Assembly (NCBI GenBank): GCA_003254885.1
Contig: QANT01006002.1
Span: 17,728-81,727, forward strand
Source of the DNA: Purshia tridentata
Taxonomy: Eukaryota; Streptophyta; Magnoliopsida; Rosales; Rosaceae
Direction: 5' to 3'
Length of the DNA: 64,000 nt
The position numbers were made by a program, and so were the translations under genes. The notes under the pieces are model-generated. The model ran no database searches, was not told where the DNA came from, and was given only the letters and a program-made list of their open reading frames with translations. Positions 9,620-24,200 of this stretch are shown here, one piece after another (positions within the stretch are counted from its first letter, which is position 1; every line of letters begins with the position of its first letter).

Positions 9620-12600
9620 TCATTCCTCAGCTTTCCATTCTACTATAGCCAGAGTATGGCGTCCTCCGCAAGCAACAAGTTTGGCAATCCAATGCCCATT
9701 CGCTGCAGAGTCGGTGACAGATGTCGGAGGAGGGATGTTGATGGGAACCTCCATTGGTTGACCAGTTGTCACCTTCCTTCCATATCCAAGTCGTCCATGG
9801 TCACCTCGACCAAACTGCCAATAACAAGAAAAGTTAGAAACTGAAGTTCATCCAGAGCATTCAGTTATCCTTCAACTGTAATGCCGCTGGCATTAGTAAA
9901 AAATTTCTTACTGAGAACATGCGCCCATCACGCGTTAATGCAACCGAATGAGTGCCTCCACATGACACCTACATAATAAATAAACACAATCCATCTCAAA
10001 CTGTTGAAAAGAAATGAGAATATGGCAAGTGTGCAGGATTTTTTAAAGCATTCGAAAAAAGAAATACAATTAAAGCAATGCATAACAGTAAAATTTTATA
10101 CTATTACTTCGTTTGTAGACCATCACTAAAATTATGATTTTGCTGTTTGGTCAAATCATGAAGAAGCCTTGTGCACGAGGGTCAATCTCAGAATGTAGGG
10201 AGAGATTGTAACTCTTAACCACTTGGGTCTTAAAATTTCACCGCCAAGAGAAGAAGGCATAGTGTGCCAAAATTGATAGTAAATTTGTTAAATAAGATAC
10301 CAGGATATGTCTTCCCTAATCCCTGATATCTCACACTAACAACCAGTACGCGCCATATCTAATCTATCTATTTATATTCAACCAGGTCTCCCAAACACCA
10401 TGCAGTCTAAGTTGTCCAACTAAGCTATTTAGAGAAGTGGAGAGAAATAAACTATATATGATACCTGAACGATATCCTCCCCAGCTAAAAGATGAACCTT
10501 TTGGGGCACCATTTTACTGCTTTTATCATTATCGCCAAATCCAAGCCTCCCATGTTCCCCTCGTCCCCAACCATACACCTGCAATAAAATGACATAGGCA
10601 AAGGAATAAGGTCCTCTGATACACACTCTCTTTAGGGAGGGCGCGAGGAAGGGAGTAATCACCTCTCCATCATCTGTTAGTGCAGTAGAATGCCATCCTC
10701 CAGCAGCAATATCCACCTAGAGGTGCAGAAAGTTAAAAAAACATATAACAAATTATAAACATATGAATAATCATCTAGTTACAAACATGAAACCATGAAG
10801 ACACAAAAGCCACAGATGATCACATTATTAGCTTCCTGGTTACACCAAAATAACAAAATCGGAGACGAGCAAGTCAAATATTAGAAAAAACGAGAATAGG
10901 ATTAAAAAACCAAGGCTCCAATTTCTGCATGGCTCCATCTATAGAGGCACCATGGTACGTGGCAAATGAATCCCAAGGCTGTATCACTATCACCAAGCCC
11001 AAACATTAGCGACTAACTGCCACATAGGTGGCAACTCTATAGATGCCCCACCCCTGCCTTATGACTAAGCACATTTTTCATACCAAACCATCTCATGCAA
11101 CTGGATCTGCTAACTTATAGTTTGTATAAATTTTTATACAGGGACAAAATGGTCTACAAAGAGTCCAAAACAACTTCCTATAAGAACACAATTACAAAGA
11201 AATACAACTAGGTCTGGATAACAGTACACATAAGTGGATAATATATACTTTAAGGCACAAATTCAAATTAAATTGAGATACTCATACATGGTGTACTAAG
11301 CAGGAAGGAAAATGAAAAAAAATAGATAAAAATACAATGTGATAAATACCAAAGTAAGACCAGCAAGCCCTTGGACAGGAATAGGTTGTGACCTTGGCTG
11401 GGTATCCCCAGTTCCGAGTTGTCCATATTCGTTGTTACCCCATGCCCATAAAGTACCATCTTCTTGGAGAGCCAAATTATGAAATGCCCCTACTGAAATG
11501 AGCCTCACTGCATGCAGGCCTTGTACTCGCACAGGTATTGAAATTTGTTTTCTGAAAATTAGAAGAAATTGTAGGATAAATAACTTTACGACGAGTTCTC
11601 AATTACAATCATGCAGGTAGTTATCATAACATGAAAGGAGTTAATATAGTACAATCCAGCAGGTAGGCATTTCTCTAATGCAGGAAAGATGCTTAAAAAA
11701 AATTGACAGAGTCAAGTCCAATGGCACCATACATGTCTCCAGGAGGCCATGGTTGACCCCATGTCCATACTTCCCCTTCACGTGTAAGCACCACAGAGTG
11801 AGTACCTCCAGCAGCTACCTGTGACATTTAGAACACATCAAATACAACTCTATGAAAGAGATGTCACTTGAGAATGACTTGCTGGGCACATCTCCAACCC
11901 AGTAATGATGACCATGGAAACTAATACAAATTGCATGATAATAGGTACTATGCTGATAGTTTCCTTATTTAAATCAGCATGAAATACTGGCTTCAACTGA
12001 TTTTTCATTTCAAAGGGGAACTTGATATCCATTTCTGAAACTCAATGATCATGCTACAAGAGTATGGAGAGAGATTACAACGGGATGCCATAATCATTTA
12101 TACTGGGAAAAGAATAATATTCTACTGAGAAACGAGGGCATACCGCATCCAACAATTCATGTTGTGCAGGTCAATGTTCTGCACTTGGCACGAACAACTT
12201 ACCTGGCGAACTACAAGTTTCGGCGCACAGCGCTGAGGAATGATTATATCCCTTCTCAGAGGTCTACCAGTGTCGCGTTCAGGTTCTTCACCACACTGTC
12301 CATACTCATTTCCACCTGCACCAAAACAACTTTGTAACTCAGACTGATCAAAATAACTTCGTCTTGTTCAACACCCTCAAGACAGCCAAAAAAATCTCTA
12401 CTTGGCAGCAGAATAAATAAAGGAGCTACATTTTCACTTCTATTGCATTCTAAATAATGAAAACAAGAAAACCGAATTTTATGAAAGAGCTAGTTATCCA
12501 AAATATTCACAATAAACAAAGAAAGAAGAAAGAAAAGATTATTACATACCCCAGGCATAAGCGCGGCCTTGATCATCAACAGCCAAACAATGCCACCCAC

Positions 12601-13235
12601 CAATAGCAGCCTATATTCCAAACAAACCTCTAATCAAATTCGAGGAAAATTATACCAATAACTAACAAAATTCCTATTTCCAAAGCCAAACATGGTTATG
12701 GTGGTATTTGTATTACCTGAACAATTTTCGCATTGGCAAGAGCCTTAACCTGGCTTGGAATGCTCTCAGTCTTGGTCTCTGGAGGGTGCCCCAAGGTTCC
12801 TCTTTGGTTCCAACCCCATGTAAACAACTAGTACCCAGTTCAAAAACAAACAAAAGAATCCAAATTTCACACAGCTAAAACTGAAACCGCCAAATACTTA
12901 AGAGAGTGATAAAAAAGACAAAATGAGAAGAATAAAGAAGCAGATAAAGGGAGGGACCCACCTTGCCATTTTCGCAAATGGCGAGTGAGTTTCGGCTACC
13001 AGCGACAACTGAGCGGACACTCTGGGACTCGAGGGCTTTGACAACGCACACCCTTTCTTTCTCCTCGTTGTTCCCGATTCCTAGTTGTCCATCTTCTCCC
13101 GAGCCCCTGTACAAGACAAATACAAGGAAACGTGTTTTACTCTATTTGTGCGGCTAACAAACCATAATAGCATAGTGAAAGAGAGAGAGAGAGGTAGAGC
13201 ATAGACCAAGTGATAATGACACTGTCAGATGCCAT
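9620..13235 (-). CDS. RCC1-repeat family protein (At5g16040/At3g02510 type)
   Basis: Seven-bladed RCC1 propeller, about 388 aa. Start ATG 13233-13235 (MASDSVIITW), stop 9620-9622. Coding exons include 13207-13235, 12962-13106, 12717-12827, about 12550-12612, about 12203-12316, about 11731-11819, about 11350-11553, about 10663-10717, about 10465-10577, about 9912-9968 and 9620 to about 9815. Blade motifs appear in order: WGSGEDGQLG, WGWNQRGTLG, WGGNEYGQCG, WTWGQPWPPGD, WAWGNNEYGQLG, GWGRGEHGRLGFG, FGRGDHGRLGYG, with GGWHS, GGTHSV and GGRHTLA closures. The protein ends just after the last blade, so it lacks the C-terminal C27-type tail of the UV-B receptor UVR8. I name it a generic RCC1-family protein; its partner is unknown. 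The position beside the 14-3-3 gene matches the Arabidopsis order. Confidence 0.9.
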
Positions 13236-14545
13236 GGGAGCTTGAAAGAGTGCTTGTATGGAAGCAGAGAAGAGTCTAAAGGCAGCAGAGAAGTGTGAGC
13301 AGAGAGCCGCGCACTGTGTTTATATAAGCTTTTTAGATGCTACTGCAATTTGGGCAGTGGAACCGGATTCCAAAAATGCGTCAGTGGTGAGCCTCCTTCA
13401 AACGACGCCGTATTTCACACAATACATATGATCAGCTTTTAGATGACATGAACACGGTTAAAATTGTCTGATGCATTTTAGTCGTTCATAAAAATTTTTT
13501 TTTTATTTGTTATAAGGAGGAATCAAACCTAAAATATGGTCTATACTTCATCCTACTTATGCTGCTTGAGAAAAGGTTCATGGACATGTTTAATTCATAT
13601 TGAATGCAATGATTTAATATCAAAACATTAAGCTTATATCCTCATTAAAATCGTTATGTACGCTAATGAACAATGTTATTTCATATTTTAACATTCATTG
13701 TACTTTGAATGATTTAACTCAGAGATCATGTTGAGGCAACACTACTCGCATAAACTTTGAATGATATACAAAGGCAAGCGATCGTGTCTAACATTTGATG
13801 CTCAGAGAGATCGAACCAAAGACTGTGGATCAAGAGGTCAATGAAACATTGAAAAGATTGGTCCATTAACAAAGCAAAATTAAAATACTCTGCTCTTCCA
13901 TCAAGTGAAATGCTTACACATCTTGCACTACAGATGACTACATAAATAAGGATTTATGTATTTATTAGCCTGAATTTTAGTGTCCATTACGTGGGGATCA
14001 CGATGATCACAAATGGATAAAAAATACTTGAGCAATTGAGATTCATATGCTGACGTCCCAACAATAATCAATTGTAAGGTGCATGATTGCGAGCTACAAT
14101 GGCACTGAGTAACTACGAAGCTCAGCCAAATTGGACAAAGCAAAGAGGATTTAACTTTGACACAGTCCTCTCGCACCAAACAAAACACAACAGTGAAAGA
14201 AGAAGAATAAAATACAAAGCAGCACGGCTACACAATGTTCAGATAAAAATAACACCAACATTGCAAATCAGAAGATACATTAAAAACCACTAATTTTTAA
14301 CACTAATCATATAGCACAGCACTCAAAGCACTGAAGCAAATTCTTCTGACCAATTATAAAAGCAATTTTGCGATCTGTTGGAATACTCCAACCCTAAAGC
14401 TGGAATATTTCAACCCTAAGCGCTGCCGCACTCAAGATCGTCAAGTTCATAGAGAAATGAGAAATCCTGCTACAACCCACATGGCATCTATTACAAAGGT
14501 CCCAAATAAAGGTACACAGTACACATTTCCTATGAACCAGAGTCG
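13236..14545. other. Intergenic region between the RCC1 and 14-3-3 genes
   Basis: Holds the RCC1 promoter and 5' leader (a GA-rich stretch inside intron 1 is at about 13183-13195) and the 14-3-3 3' UTR. A possible minus-strand SINE remnant is at about 13490-13575: a poly-T run, then the complement of a GGTTTGATTCC B-box-like motif. Nothing else is gene-like. Confidence 0.6.
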
Positions 14546-16327
<1,782 letters not shown>

Positions 16328-17320
16328 GTTTGCTATGTAAAGCTAATTCTAAAAACCTGGAATTAATTCAAGAATTATCAGTTGAAGGCATGATCCATAT
16401 ATACAGATGCATACACGTAGAACCAGCCATCATACAACAAATCATACCAATTACATACAAAACTACCAATCAAGAGAGTATCAGAATATAAAACAGTAGG
16501 TCAGATCTGTTGACGCAAACTCAGAGCATATTACAATTATGTGAAAATATTTTAATCCCTTAAAAACCGAGAGTAAAATTTACATTGTTGACTACATTCC
16601 TTTAATGAATTCTTTAGCATCCAAACAGATCGGGATCCTGATCCTATTAGCTATAAAGCGTATTAAAGTAATCATCCCACACTCACTCTCAACTTGGCCG
16701 AATAGTAATTTCCAAGCTTTACGTTTAGTGAAACCTCAAAAATCCACATCCTTTCCCCCCCTTTCAAAAAATACATTTTTCTTAAATGATTCAAAAACCC
16801 TTTCCCAGCAACTTCATTCCTTTACATAAATTTTATCAGCAACCAAACAGATCATGATCCTGCTTCTCTTAGCAAGCAATAATCTCACTTTCAACTTGGC
16901 CAACTAGTAATTTCCAAACTTTATTTAGTGTAACCCAAAGATCCCCATTTTTCCCCTCTTTCAAAAAACACATTTTTCTTGATAGATTCAATAACACTTT
17001 CCCAGCAACCAAACGAGCCGTGAATGAAAATCGTATCAGTCCCACGATCAAATCAACTATCATATGCTTAAATCGGATCAGATCAAACCACAAACGCATG
17101 AATCCCTAAAGGAAATAAAATAAAAACAAATCGTAACCCTAGATCTCAGACAAACAACACTCAAACACACAGTAAATCAACAAAAGGAAAAAAAAAAAAA
17201 ACTTTAATCCAAATCAGAAGATGAAACCCTAACATAACCCTAGCCCTTAGAGAAGTATAGCGTGCGTACCTCTCTGGTCCACAACGATGAAGAAGATCTA
17301 AGCTCGTAAAATGGAAATTG
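16328..17320 (-). other. 14-3-3 leader: 5' UTR exon and 913-bp leader intron
   Basis: A donor (GAGAG|GTACGC, exon end 17270) and an acceptor (TTCCAG|GTTTTT, exon start 16356) frame an intron at 16357-17269 lying wholly upstream of the ATG. It is T-rich on the coding strand and holds AACCCTA motifs near 17224-17243. Long leader intron positions like this often raise expression in plants. Confidence 0.7.
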
Positions 17321-17389
17321 GGAAACGGGTGGGGGCTTAAAATGGTCGACACGAGGAGTGGACGACAGGCAGGTCCAATGAGAAGAAGA

Positions 17390-17395
17390 CACGTG
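17390..17395 (-). promoter_or_regulatory. G-box (CACGTG) upstream of the 14-3-3 gene
   Basis: A perfect palindromic G-box in the context GACACGTGGTGG, about 120 bases upstream of the inferred leader exon. This context also fits an ABRE. Function is inferred from position only. Confidence 0.4.
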
Positions 17396-17769
17396 GTGGG
17401 TGGCGGAGATTCCGTGGAGTTTATTTTGGAGTGACCACACTGGCGTTGACTGTCAACGCAATCTCTCTCTCTCTCTTTGTATGCCTTGTTGGAGTGATTG
17501 TCGTTGATATTATTGCTTGCTTTGCTTAGAGTGGGCCTTGTGGGGACGGACGGACGGAGTTGACGGCTTTCCTAAATCTAAAAATTTTAAGGCTTGGCGA
17601 CAAGAATCACGCTACCGAGTACCGTGTTGTGGTTGTTGCCAAACGACACTGCGCTGTGCTCACGGTGTTTTTTCAGTTTAGTCAAACGTTCAATAATTGG
17701 CATTTGGTGAACAGCAAGCTTCATGCTTTATTTTGGGTTGAAATTAAGACTTCTGTGGAAGTTTAATGC

Positions 17770-18178
17770 TTGCTTTGTTTTGTCAAATATACATATTTAT
17801 GTGGAGGTTTAATGCTTGCTTTTAAAAATATATATTAGTTTTGGAGCAAGAGGGAAGTCGCCCATAATTGTCAATTCAACTTATGGGTGCACATTATATT
17901 AGAAAATCCGATTTCGATCCAAAAATTGCCGAATCAAATTCAAAATTTGAATGGCTGAAATTTGAATTCCAATCTAAAATATCAAAAAGACATTTCAATA
18001 TAATAATTATAATTATTTTTTAAAAAAATTTATTTTTTATTAATCAACTAATGTTCATAAATTTTAAACTCATAACCTATTTCGATAAATATAAATTTTG
18101 TATTATTCACTAGACCAAATAGTCACTAGTAAATTTTTTTTGAATTTATATCTATATTTATATTAAATAATTTAGTTG
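17770..18178. other. Intergenic AT-rich DNA with repeat-like character
   Basis: Between the divergent 14-3-3 and CMC1-like genes. The stretch 17885-17990 (ATCCGATTTCGATCC, then several near-copies of AAATTTGAAT) looks like decayed transposable-element sequence. No ORF or terminal repeat could be fixed. Confidence 0.35.
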
Positions 18179-18510
18179 GTCTTTTACTAATTTGTATTTG
18201 TACATTGACTGAATTAGGTTTGTACTTTAACTATCTTGCGTTTGTATCTCAATGAAATCATACTCGTACCTTTACTAACTTCTTATGTATATTGACTAAA
18301 TTAGGTTTGTACCATGGCTAAATTACGTTTGTACCTTCACTATTTTACGTTCGTACTTTGACTAATTGTGTTTACGTCTTAACTAAATTGGATTGGTACA
18401 CTGACTAAATTGCATTGTATCTTGTGTAAGTTACAGTGTAACTAAGTTTGTATATTAACTATATTGTGTTTGTACCTTGACTATATTGTGCCTGTTCTTT
18501 GACTACAACA
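18179..18510. repeat. 22-bp minisatellite, about 15 degenerate units
   Basis: The consensus is near TACxTTGACTAAATTGxGTTTG. Successive units can be cut at 18179, 18201, 18223, 18245 and onwards to about 18510, most exactly 21-22 bases, with one unit shortened to about 12. It lies 380 bases upstream of the CMC1-like ATG. The units diverge, so this is not a CRISPR array. It may be a subterminal repeat block of a transposable element. Confidence 0.75.
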
Positions 18511-18894
18511 TTAACTAAGCTTTTTCCTTTTTCCTTTTTGTTGGATGTGGGTAAATAACTTTTATTTTATTTTATTAAAATATGGTATATAACTTAAGAT
18601 TGCTTATTTATTTATTTTATAAAAACAAAGGATTGGGCCTAATTCAGTGCGGATTTGAACGTCTTTGAAATGATTCAGAGACTCGGTCCATCAAAACCTA
18701 AAAGTGGATTAAGATTTAAGGCCTATGCCCTAGCATTCAGACCTGGAAACTACTCTCACCCGCCGGTGACGAATCAGCTAATGTCATTACTACGAATAAG
18801 TCTATAACTTTGCTCAGTGCTCAGAGTCTGCAACTAAGTCTCTCCTCTTCTGTAGCTGAGAGACCCGAGGGCCGAGACCGACACAGATTATTCG

Positions 18895-20481
18895 ATGGGA
18901 TACATACAGGAAGCACGTGAGAATCACGTGAAGAAGAAGGTAGAAGAAGGTATATAATATATTCAGAGCTCAAAGTCTAGGGGCTCAACAACCACTCTTT
19001 TTCTTCTTTCTTTTTTTCTTTTTTTGATGGTTCAAATTCAAAATATATAATCTGGGTTGTGAATTACTGCTACACAGCATTGCGGAGCAAAATGAAGCAC
19101 AAGGCGCTACAGGAGTGCAAGGATTACGCGTCCAAATATGCGGAGTGCTCTTATGGGAGAACCGTATCTGTTGTTTGGAAATGTCGCCAACAAGCTAAAG
19201 AATTGAACAATTGCCTTCATCAATTGTAAGATCAATTCGTCTATTTGTGGCTGATCATTCATTATTCACAACCAAAATAAATAAATAATTGAACAGGGTC
19301 TTATTTCTCATAGTTAAATGTTTGATGTGGGAATGCTCTTGCCAACATTATAATGGCCTTTAAACTAGGCTTTTAGAATTTTGATTTGCTTTGCAGAATA
19401 GTATACTTGCGAAAATTGTTCATTTTATATGCTTTGTTGTGAGAGTACTACTAGTTTGGTAGTCTCTCAACTAATCAGGTGGTTCTCAATCTGTTGTGTA
19501 TTAGGAAGTCTTGACTGCCATATAGAAATGGAACCAATGTATCATAGAATTCATTGTTGATGATCATAGTTTACATAAGTGCGAAACAGTTGAGGTGGTA
19601 GAGTGGTATTTAGATCATGGGATATGGTAGGATGTTGCCAGTGCTTGAGTCCATCAAGGCATTATTGCGATTTGGATAAATACGGTGGCAATTTTCGATG
19701 CTCATTTCTTAAATTAGGCTTTTGGGTTGTTGCAGTTAGTTTTCCTAGTGTTTAAACTTTACAGAGACCGAAAATGTAAAATGCACCATGGTTTTGGAAG
19801 CCTTGTGAGAATAGCTATGCGCAATGTTTCCATGATTTGTTTTCTTTTCTAGTTTAGTGTCATCTGGCTATCAGATGCGTGGTAATGTTTCAAAATTCAT
19901 GATTTATGGGAAGTGGATCATCACATAGCTCGTCAGGGACAACTTCTTATGCAATCTGTATCAACCTAGGCTTTAAATTTTGGTTTTTGGCATTGAATTG
20001 TAGTTAGAGAGGAGGGTAATCTAATTTTGAAACAGAAAAAGTATTCCATGTTTTATTGCATTTGCTTGAGAGAGCATAAAGAGAGGAGAGTTTCTCCTCA
20101 ATATCACTATTGAATGGTAGTGCTAGGGCTTATCCTTAGTTTAACGCTTAGGGAATGGTGGCGGAGGGATGTGGGCATGTTTTATTTGTAACTACCTATT
20201 GCATAGCCTTTTCTATAGTCTCTGTGTAAGAGAAACAGATTCTTTAAAAGGGAGTTGAGTTTTAGCTAATATCTACATGTGCTTATACAAGTCGCATCAC
20301 TATTGAAACTCATCATGGCTTAATTCTATAGTAAATGTGAGATACTAGTTTCTCTACGATTATGAATTTGTAAGTATCTTGACCATGTTTTGTTTTTTCC
20401 AGCACTAACGATGATGTCTTGGAGGAAATGAAGAGAGAATACATGCTTCAACAAGATGGGAAGGGGTCTGCAAAAGTCTAA
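18895..20481 (+). CDS. CMC1-like twin CX9C mitochondrial protein (cytochrome c oxidase biogenesis)
   Basis: Small intermembrane-space protein of the COX assembly CMC1 family, which binds copper or stabilises COX1 intermediates. Three exons (18895-18949, 19078-19225, 20403-20481) total 282 nt and encode 93 aa. Start context is GATGGGATACATACAGG (MGYIQEAREN). Cysteines at 32/42 and 54/64 form two perfect CX9C pairs (ECKDYASKYAEC and CRQQAKELNNC), the signature for Mia40/Erv1 import and two disulfides. There is no N-terminal presequence, as expected for Mia40 substrates. The last intron (19226-20402) is 1.2 kb and holds a possible SINE. The gene is convergent with CCT6, whose stop lies 733 bases away. 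Confidence 0.92.
19580..19700 (+). mobile_element. Possible tRNA-derived SINE in CMC1-like intron 2
   Basis: A perfect A-box (TGGTAGAGTGG, 19596-19606) is followed 35 bases later by a B-box-like TGCTTGAGTCC (19642-19652), which is tRNA-like spacing for an internal Pol III promoter. No A-tail or target-site duplication was found, so the ends are approximate and this may be a chance or decayed element. Confidence 0.35.
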
Positions 20482-21213
20482 GTTCATGCTATATTAATGG
20501 AGCGTTTAATGTAGAATTTATTTTAGGGTTATCACACATTCCAGCAACAATTTCACAATAAGTTATATTGTTTTGATTTATGTTGTGGTGGAGCTGATGG
20601 GCAGAGGTGGTGTGTGAAACATTTTCTAATGAAAATTATTTTGTAAGTTTTCATATGGATCATGTAGTATTTCCTTGACTATAATTTATAGTTTCAATGT
20701 ATTATACATAAATCATTTCCACCTTGAATTTATGTCCTATTTGAAGGATGGAAAACCTGGCCAATACAGTATTTTGAATCCATGTCAAAATACGTAAGTG
20801 CAAAATTTTGTCAAGAAGTCAAGTTTTTGATCGTCATTCTCTGAGGGAAATCCCTTTTGTCATGGTAAACAGAATTAAAAGAACAAATATTTTGTTGTAT
20901 ATTAACCTAGAGAGTAATAACAATTCAAATATTCTTCCAGCAAAATCGTATAATATTTCCAGCAGGTTGACCCGTTTCAATCGGAAAACTGCGAAAATGA
21001 GAACAAAAAATTTCAAACAAAGTAGATGCTATATCACACAAATTCCTCATTCGTAATTAAAATTCCACAGTAGATGCAAATTCAGATTCCCTCTTACAAT
21101 CCTCAACAATACAACTGCCCCCAGTCAGTTACATTAAGATAGTTTCAACCAATCCATTGCACTGAAAACAAAAAGAGAAACTTCAGACGGCCAAAAATTC
21201 ATGCGGAATGAAT
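20482..21213. other. Convergent 3' region between CMC1-like and CCT6
   Basis: Contains the 3' UTRs of both genes. AATAAA-type signals are weak and scattered in AT-rich DNA. The two short ORFs at 20808-21056 and 20834-21016 overlap on opposite strands, show no codon structure or family match, and are not called. Confidence 0.6.
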
Positions 21214-24200
21214 CTAACTTGGCTTCCGCATGTTCCGGCCAGCACGAATTACTTCATCCACCAACAGCAATTGAGATGCAATCACAGGCCTGCATAGAGT
21301 AGCCCAAACATCAGTGAGTTGCACAAACAAGAAAAAAATAAACAAAAAAAAAAGAGCACAGCAATGAAGATTAATGGCCTTCCTAGTTTTAAACCAGAAT
21401 TTTTCAAAATCTTGGTGGGTAATATGAAATGAATTCCCACATGACGTACCCTGAATTTATAATTTGCCGCTTCACAGAGTAGTTGTCAAAGATACCCTCC
21501 ATTTGTGGGTCAACGGTTTCTCCAGTGTGCTGATTTAGTCCCACAATGTTTCCCCGATCATGCTCTCCCTAAAAAAACATCCACATGGCAGAACAAAGCT
21601 TGGATGTGATTCTTTTTCAATCACTTAAAGGAAATATAATTACGTGAAAAACAGAGGAACTTTCATAGAAGTTACCGTAAGAGCAATTATCATATCTTGT
21701 GTGTCTAGGCCTGCATTCTCAGCAAGTGTCTTGGGCACTACAAGCAGAGCATTGGCAAAAGCTTCAACTCCAAGTTGAGCTCTCTGTTCCAAGTTTGTCA
21801 ACATCAAAAAGAAAAAAGCTTAGAAGGAGGCACTTAAAAGTATTCCCTACAAGGAAATTAAGGGAAGTATTCCATTACCCCTTGAACAGTTTTCTTGACT
21901 TCATTCAGTAGATATTGTCTGGCTGCAACTTCAAACGCTCCAGCACCCTGAGTCACAAATGAAAAACATACACAAATCACAATCTGATACATACACCAGA
22001 ATCCACAATTTGTGCCCAAAGCATACAAACAAGGAAAGACTACAATTCAAAACAAAAAAGAAAAAAATATATGATTGCAAGATTCCGTCGAAATTTCTAG
22101 TTGAACAAAACTTACTAATATAACAGCTTCATCTTCAATTGTATTTTTAACTGCCCTCAGGCCATCACGAACAGCATCCTTAATCTGGGCAATAGTATGG
22201 TCATTAGGCCCTGCAACATTAAAAGTGACAATAAAGATTACATCACCGTAGGACTTACCAATGGCAACAGAATGATGCCAGGTAAATTATTGACTAGGGG
22301 ATAACAAAAAAGAATTATATAGAGATTTTGCAAGCTACGTAAAGCTAACAACAGAGTACCTTTGATTAAGATTGTGCAAGAATGAGGGTTTTTCACATTT
22401 TCGATGAATGTATACTTCTCTTCACCAAGAACATGCTCGTATACAAGTCCAGCCCAACCAAGGCAATCAGGAGTTAAATCATCTACAGAGTTTATAGCCT
22501 CCCCTCCACAAGCCAAAACCAAACGTTCCATATTTCTCCTCTTTGCTCTTCTCAGAGCAATAATCTACAAAACCATGGGATCAGAAGAACATAATGCAAG
22601 AGAAAAAAAACAATTTGAAGCAAATCATAGCTAGGTCACAACAAAATGCTAATAAAATAGTTGTGCTGTCTATGTGATCCTCTTTCTACTACAACGATGT
22701 TTTATTTGACGAGACGAGACTGTCTGAAAACATTATCCTGATAAGGGTATCCCTGAGCATTTAGGTGATTCCACTAAACAATCCCAAGAAAAAAAAAAGT
22801 TGAGTTAAACCGCCATTAACAAATTTAAAGGATGCCCATTTTCATCATGTCACTTATTGTCATGATCAAGATTCATATTGACATGCTTGTAAAATTCTTA
22901 TAGTATCTAATGGTCTAGCAAAAGCATGAAATAATAATTTCAGAGCAATAATTCCAAGTCTCTTATACTCCCAATTGCACAAATTTTACAAAAGCAATAG
23001 AGAATAATGAAGCCGTTGCAGAATTTTCCAGCATATTAATTTTCTATAGGTATTTCCAGAATATAGTTTTGGAGGGGTCTCCAGATCTTTACCAAAGTGA
23101 TATGTTGTTTAGTCTTTGATAAATTCATACACATTTTGACCAGAGGTAATGTGGATAATATGTATATATATATATATATACTGAAAAATAATTGGGAAAA
23201 AAGACAACAATAATTATCCATGACTTACCCCCGCCCTTGCGAGAAGGTCCAGAGATGGGGGATCAATTCCTTTCTGATTGATAACGACAAAATTATTATC
23301 ATTACCAGAGCAAACCTGCGAATCAACAAGTGTAGAAATTTCAGAATCCACAATGTAGAAATGCTAGTGTACTACATGATCATCTATATCCTGCATAAGT
23401 GTGAAGATCTACCTTATTCTTCAGCTCAATGATTTTACCAACTCTTTCATCAACCTGACGCCTTTCAGCTGCAACCATTGCTTCTCTCTGCTCCGCATTT
23501 GAATAGAAAAAGCCTGAATTTACTTCACTGAGAAGAAAACCATCAAATTCATAATGATCAGAATTTATATAAACAGAGAATGCTAACTGTTCAAATCACC
23601 ATATTTCAATTATAGTCTTTATGAATAAAAAATGAGCTCCATATAGCAAGCACAATCAAAAAGACAATACTTCCAACGCAATCACCTTTGCTGAAAGAAA
23701 GAATGAGCCCCATATCTAACACCACATCCACCATTATAAAGACATTTGAATATAAAGTTATAAACATAGTTACACAAAGATGTTCTTTTACCTTTTCTCA
23801 TACTCCAAAGATACATTGCATGTCAAGATGTAACAATTCTCTGCTCGCCGCTTCATATCAGGATGCCTAGAACCATGATCAAGGACAAGACCCTCAACCT
23901 AGAATAGGACATAAATGAACTGAGAACCCACAGGACCACAGTTACTAATATTCTATAAACAACAACACTATTATGCTTGCACCATGCAACCAAAACAGTT
24001 GAGTAATTACTAGGCAGCATCATCATTATTCATCGAAATATAAGGACTATCTGAGAGGTAGAGCAGAAAATATAAGTATTAACATACCAAACGTGTGTCT
24101 ACATCAAATTTATGGCGCATGTGCATAATCTCCACCATAAATAGATCAGCGGCTTCCTCAGGCTTGCGAATGCAAAGAACCTGTCATTTATGAAACCATA

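Noticed and set aside
9620-13235. Annotation of the RCC1 gene as UVR8
   Set aside because: No C-terminal C27-type extension, and the best remembered match is the At5g16040 group.
18179-18510. CRISPR array
   Set aside because: Units are contiguous 22-mers without spacers and each diverged, in a eukaryotic nuclear context.
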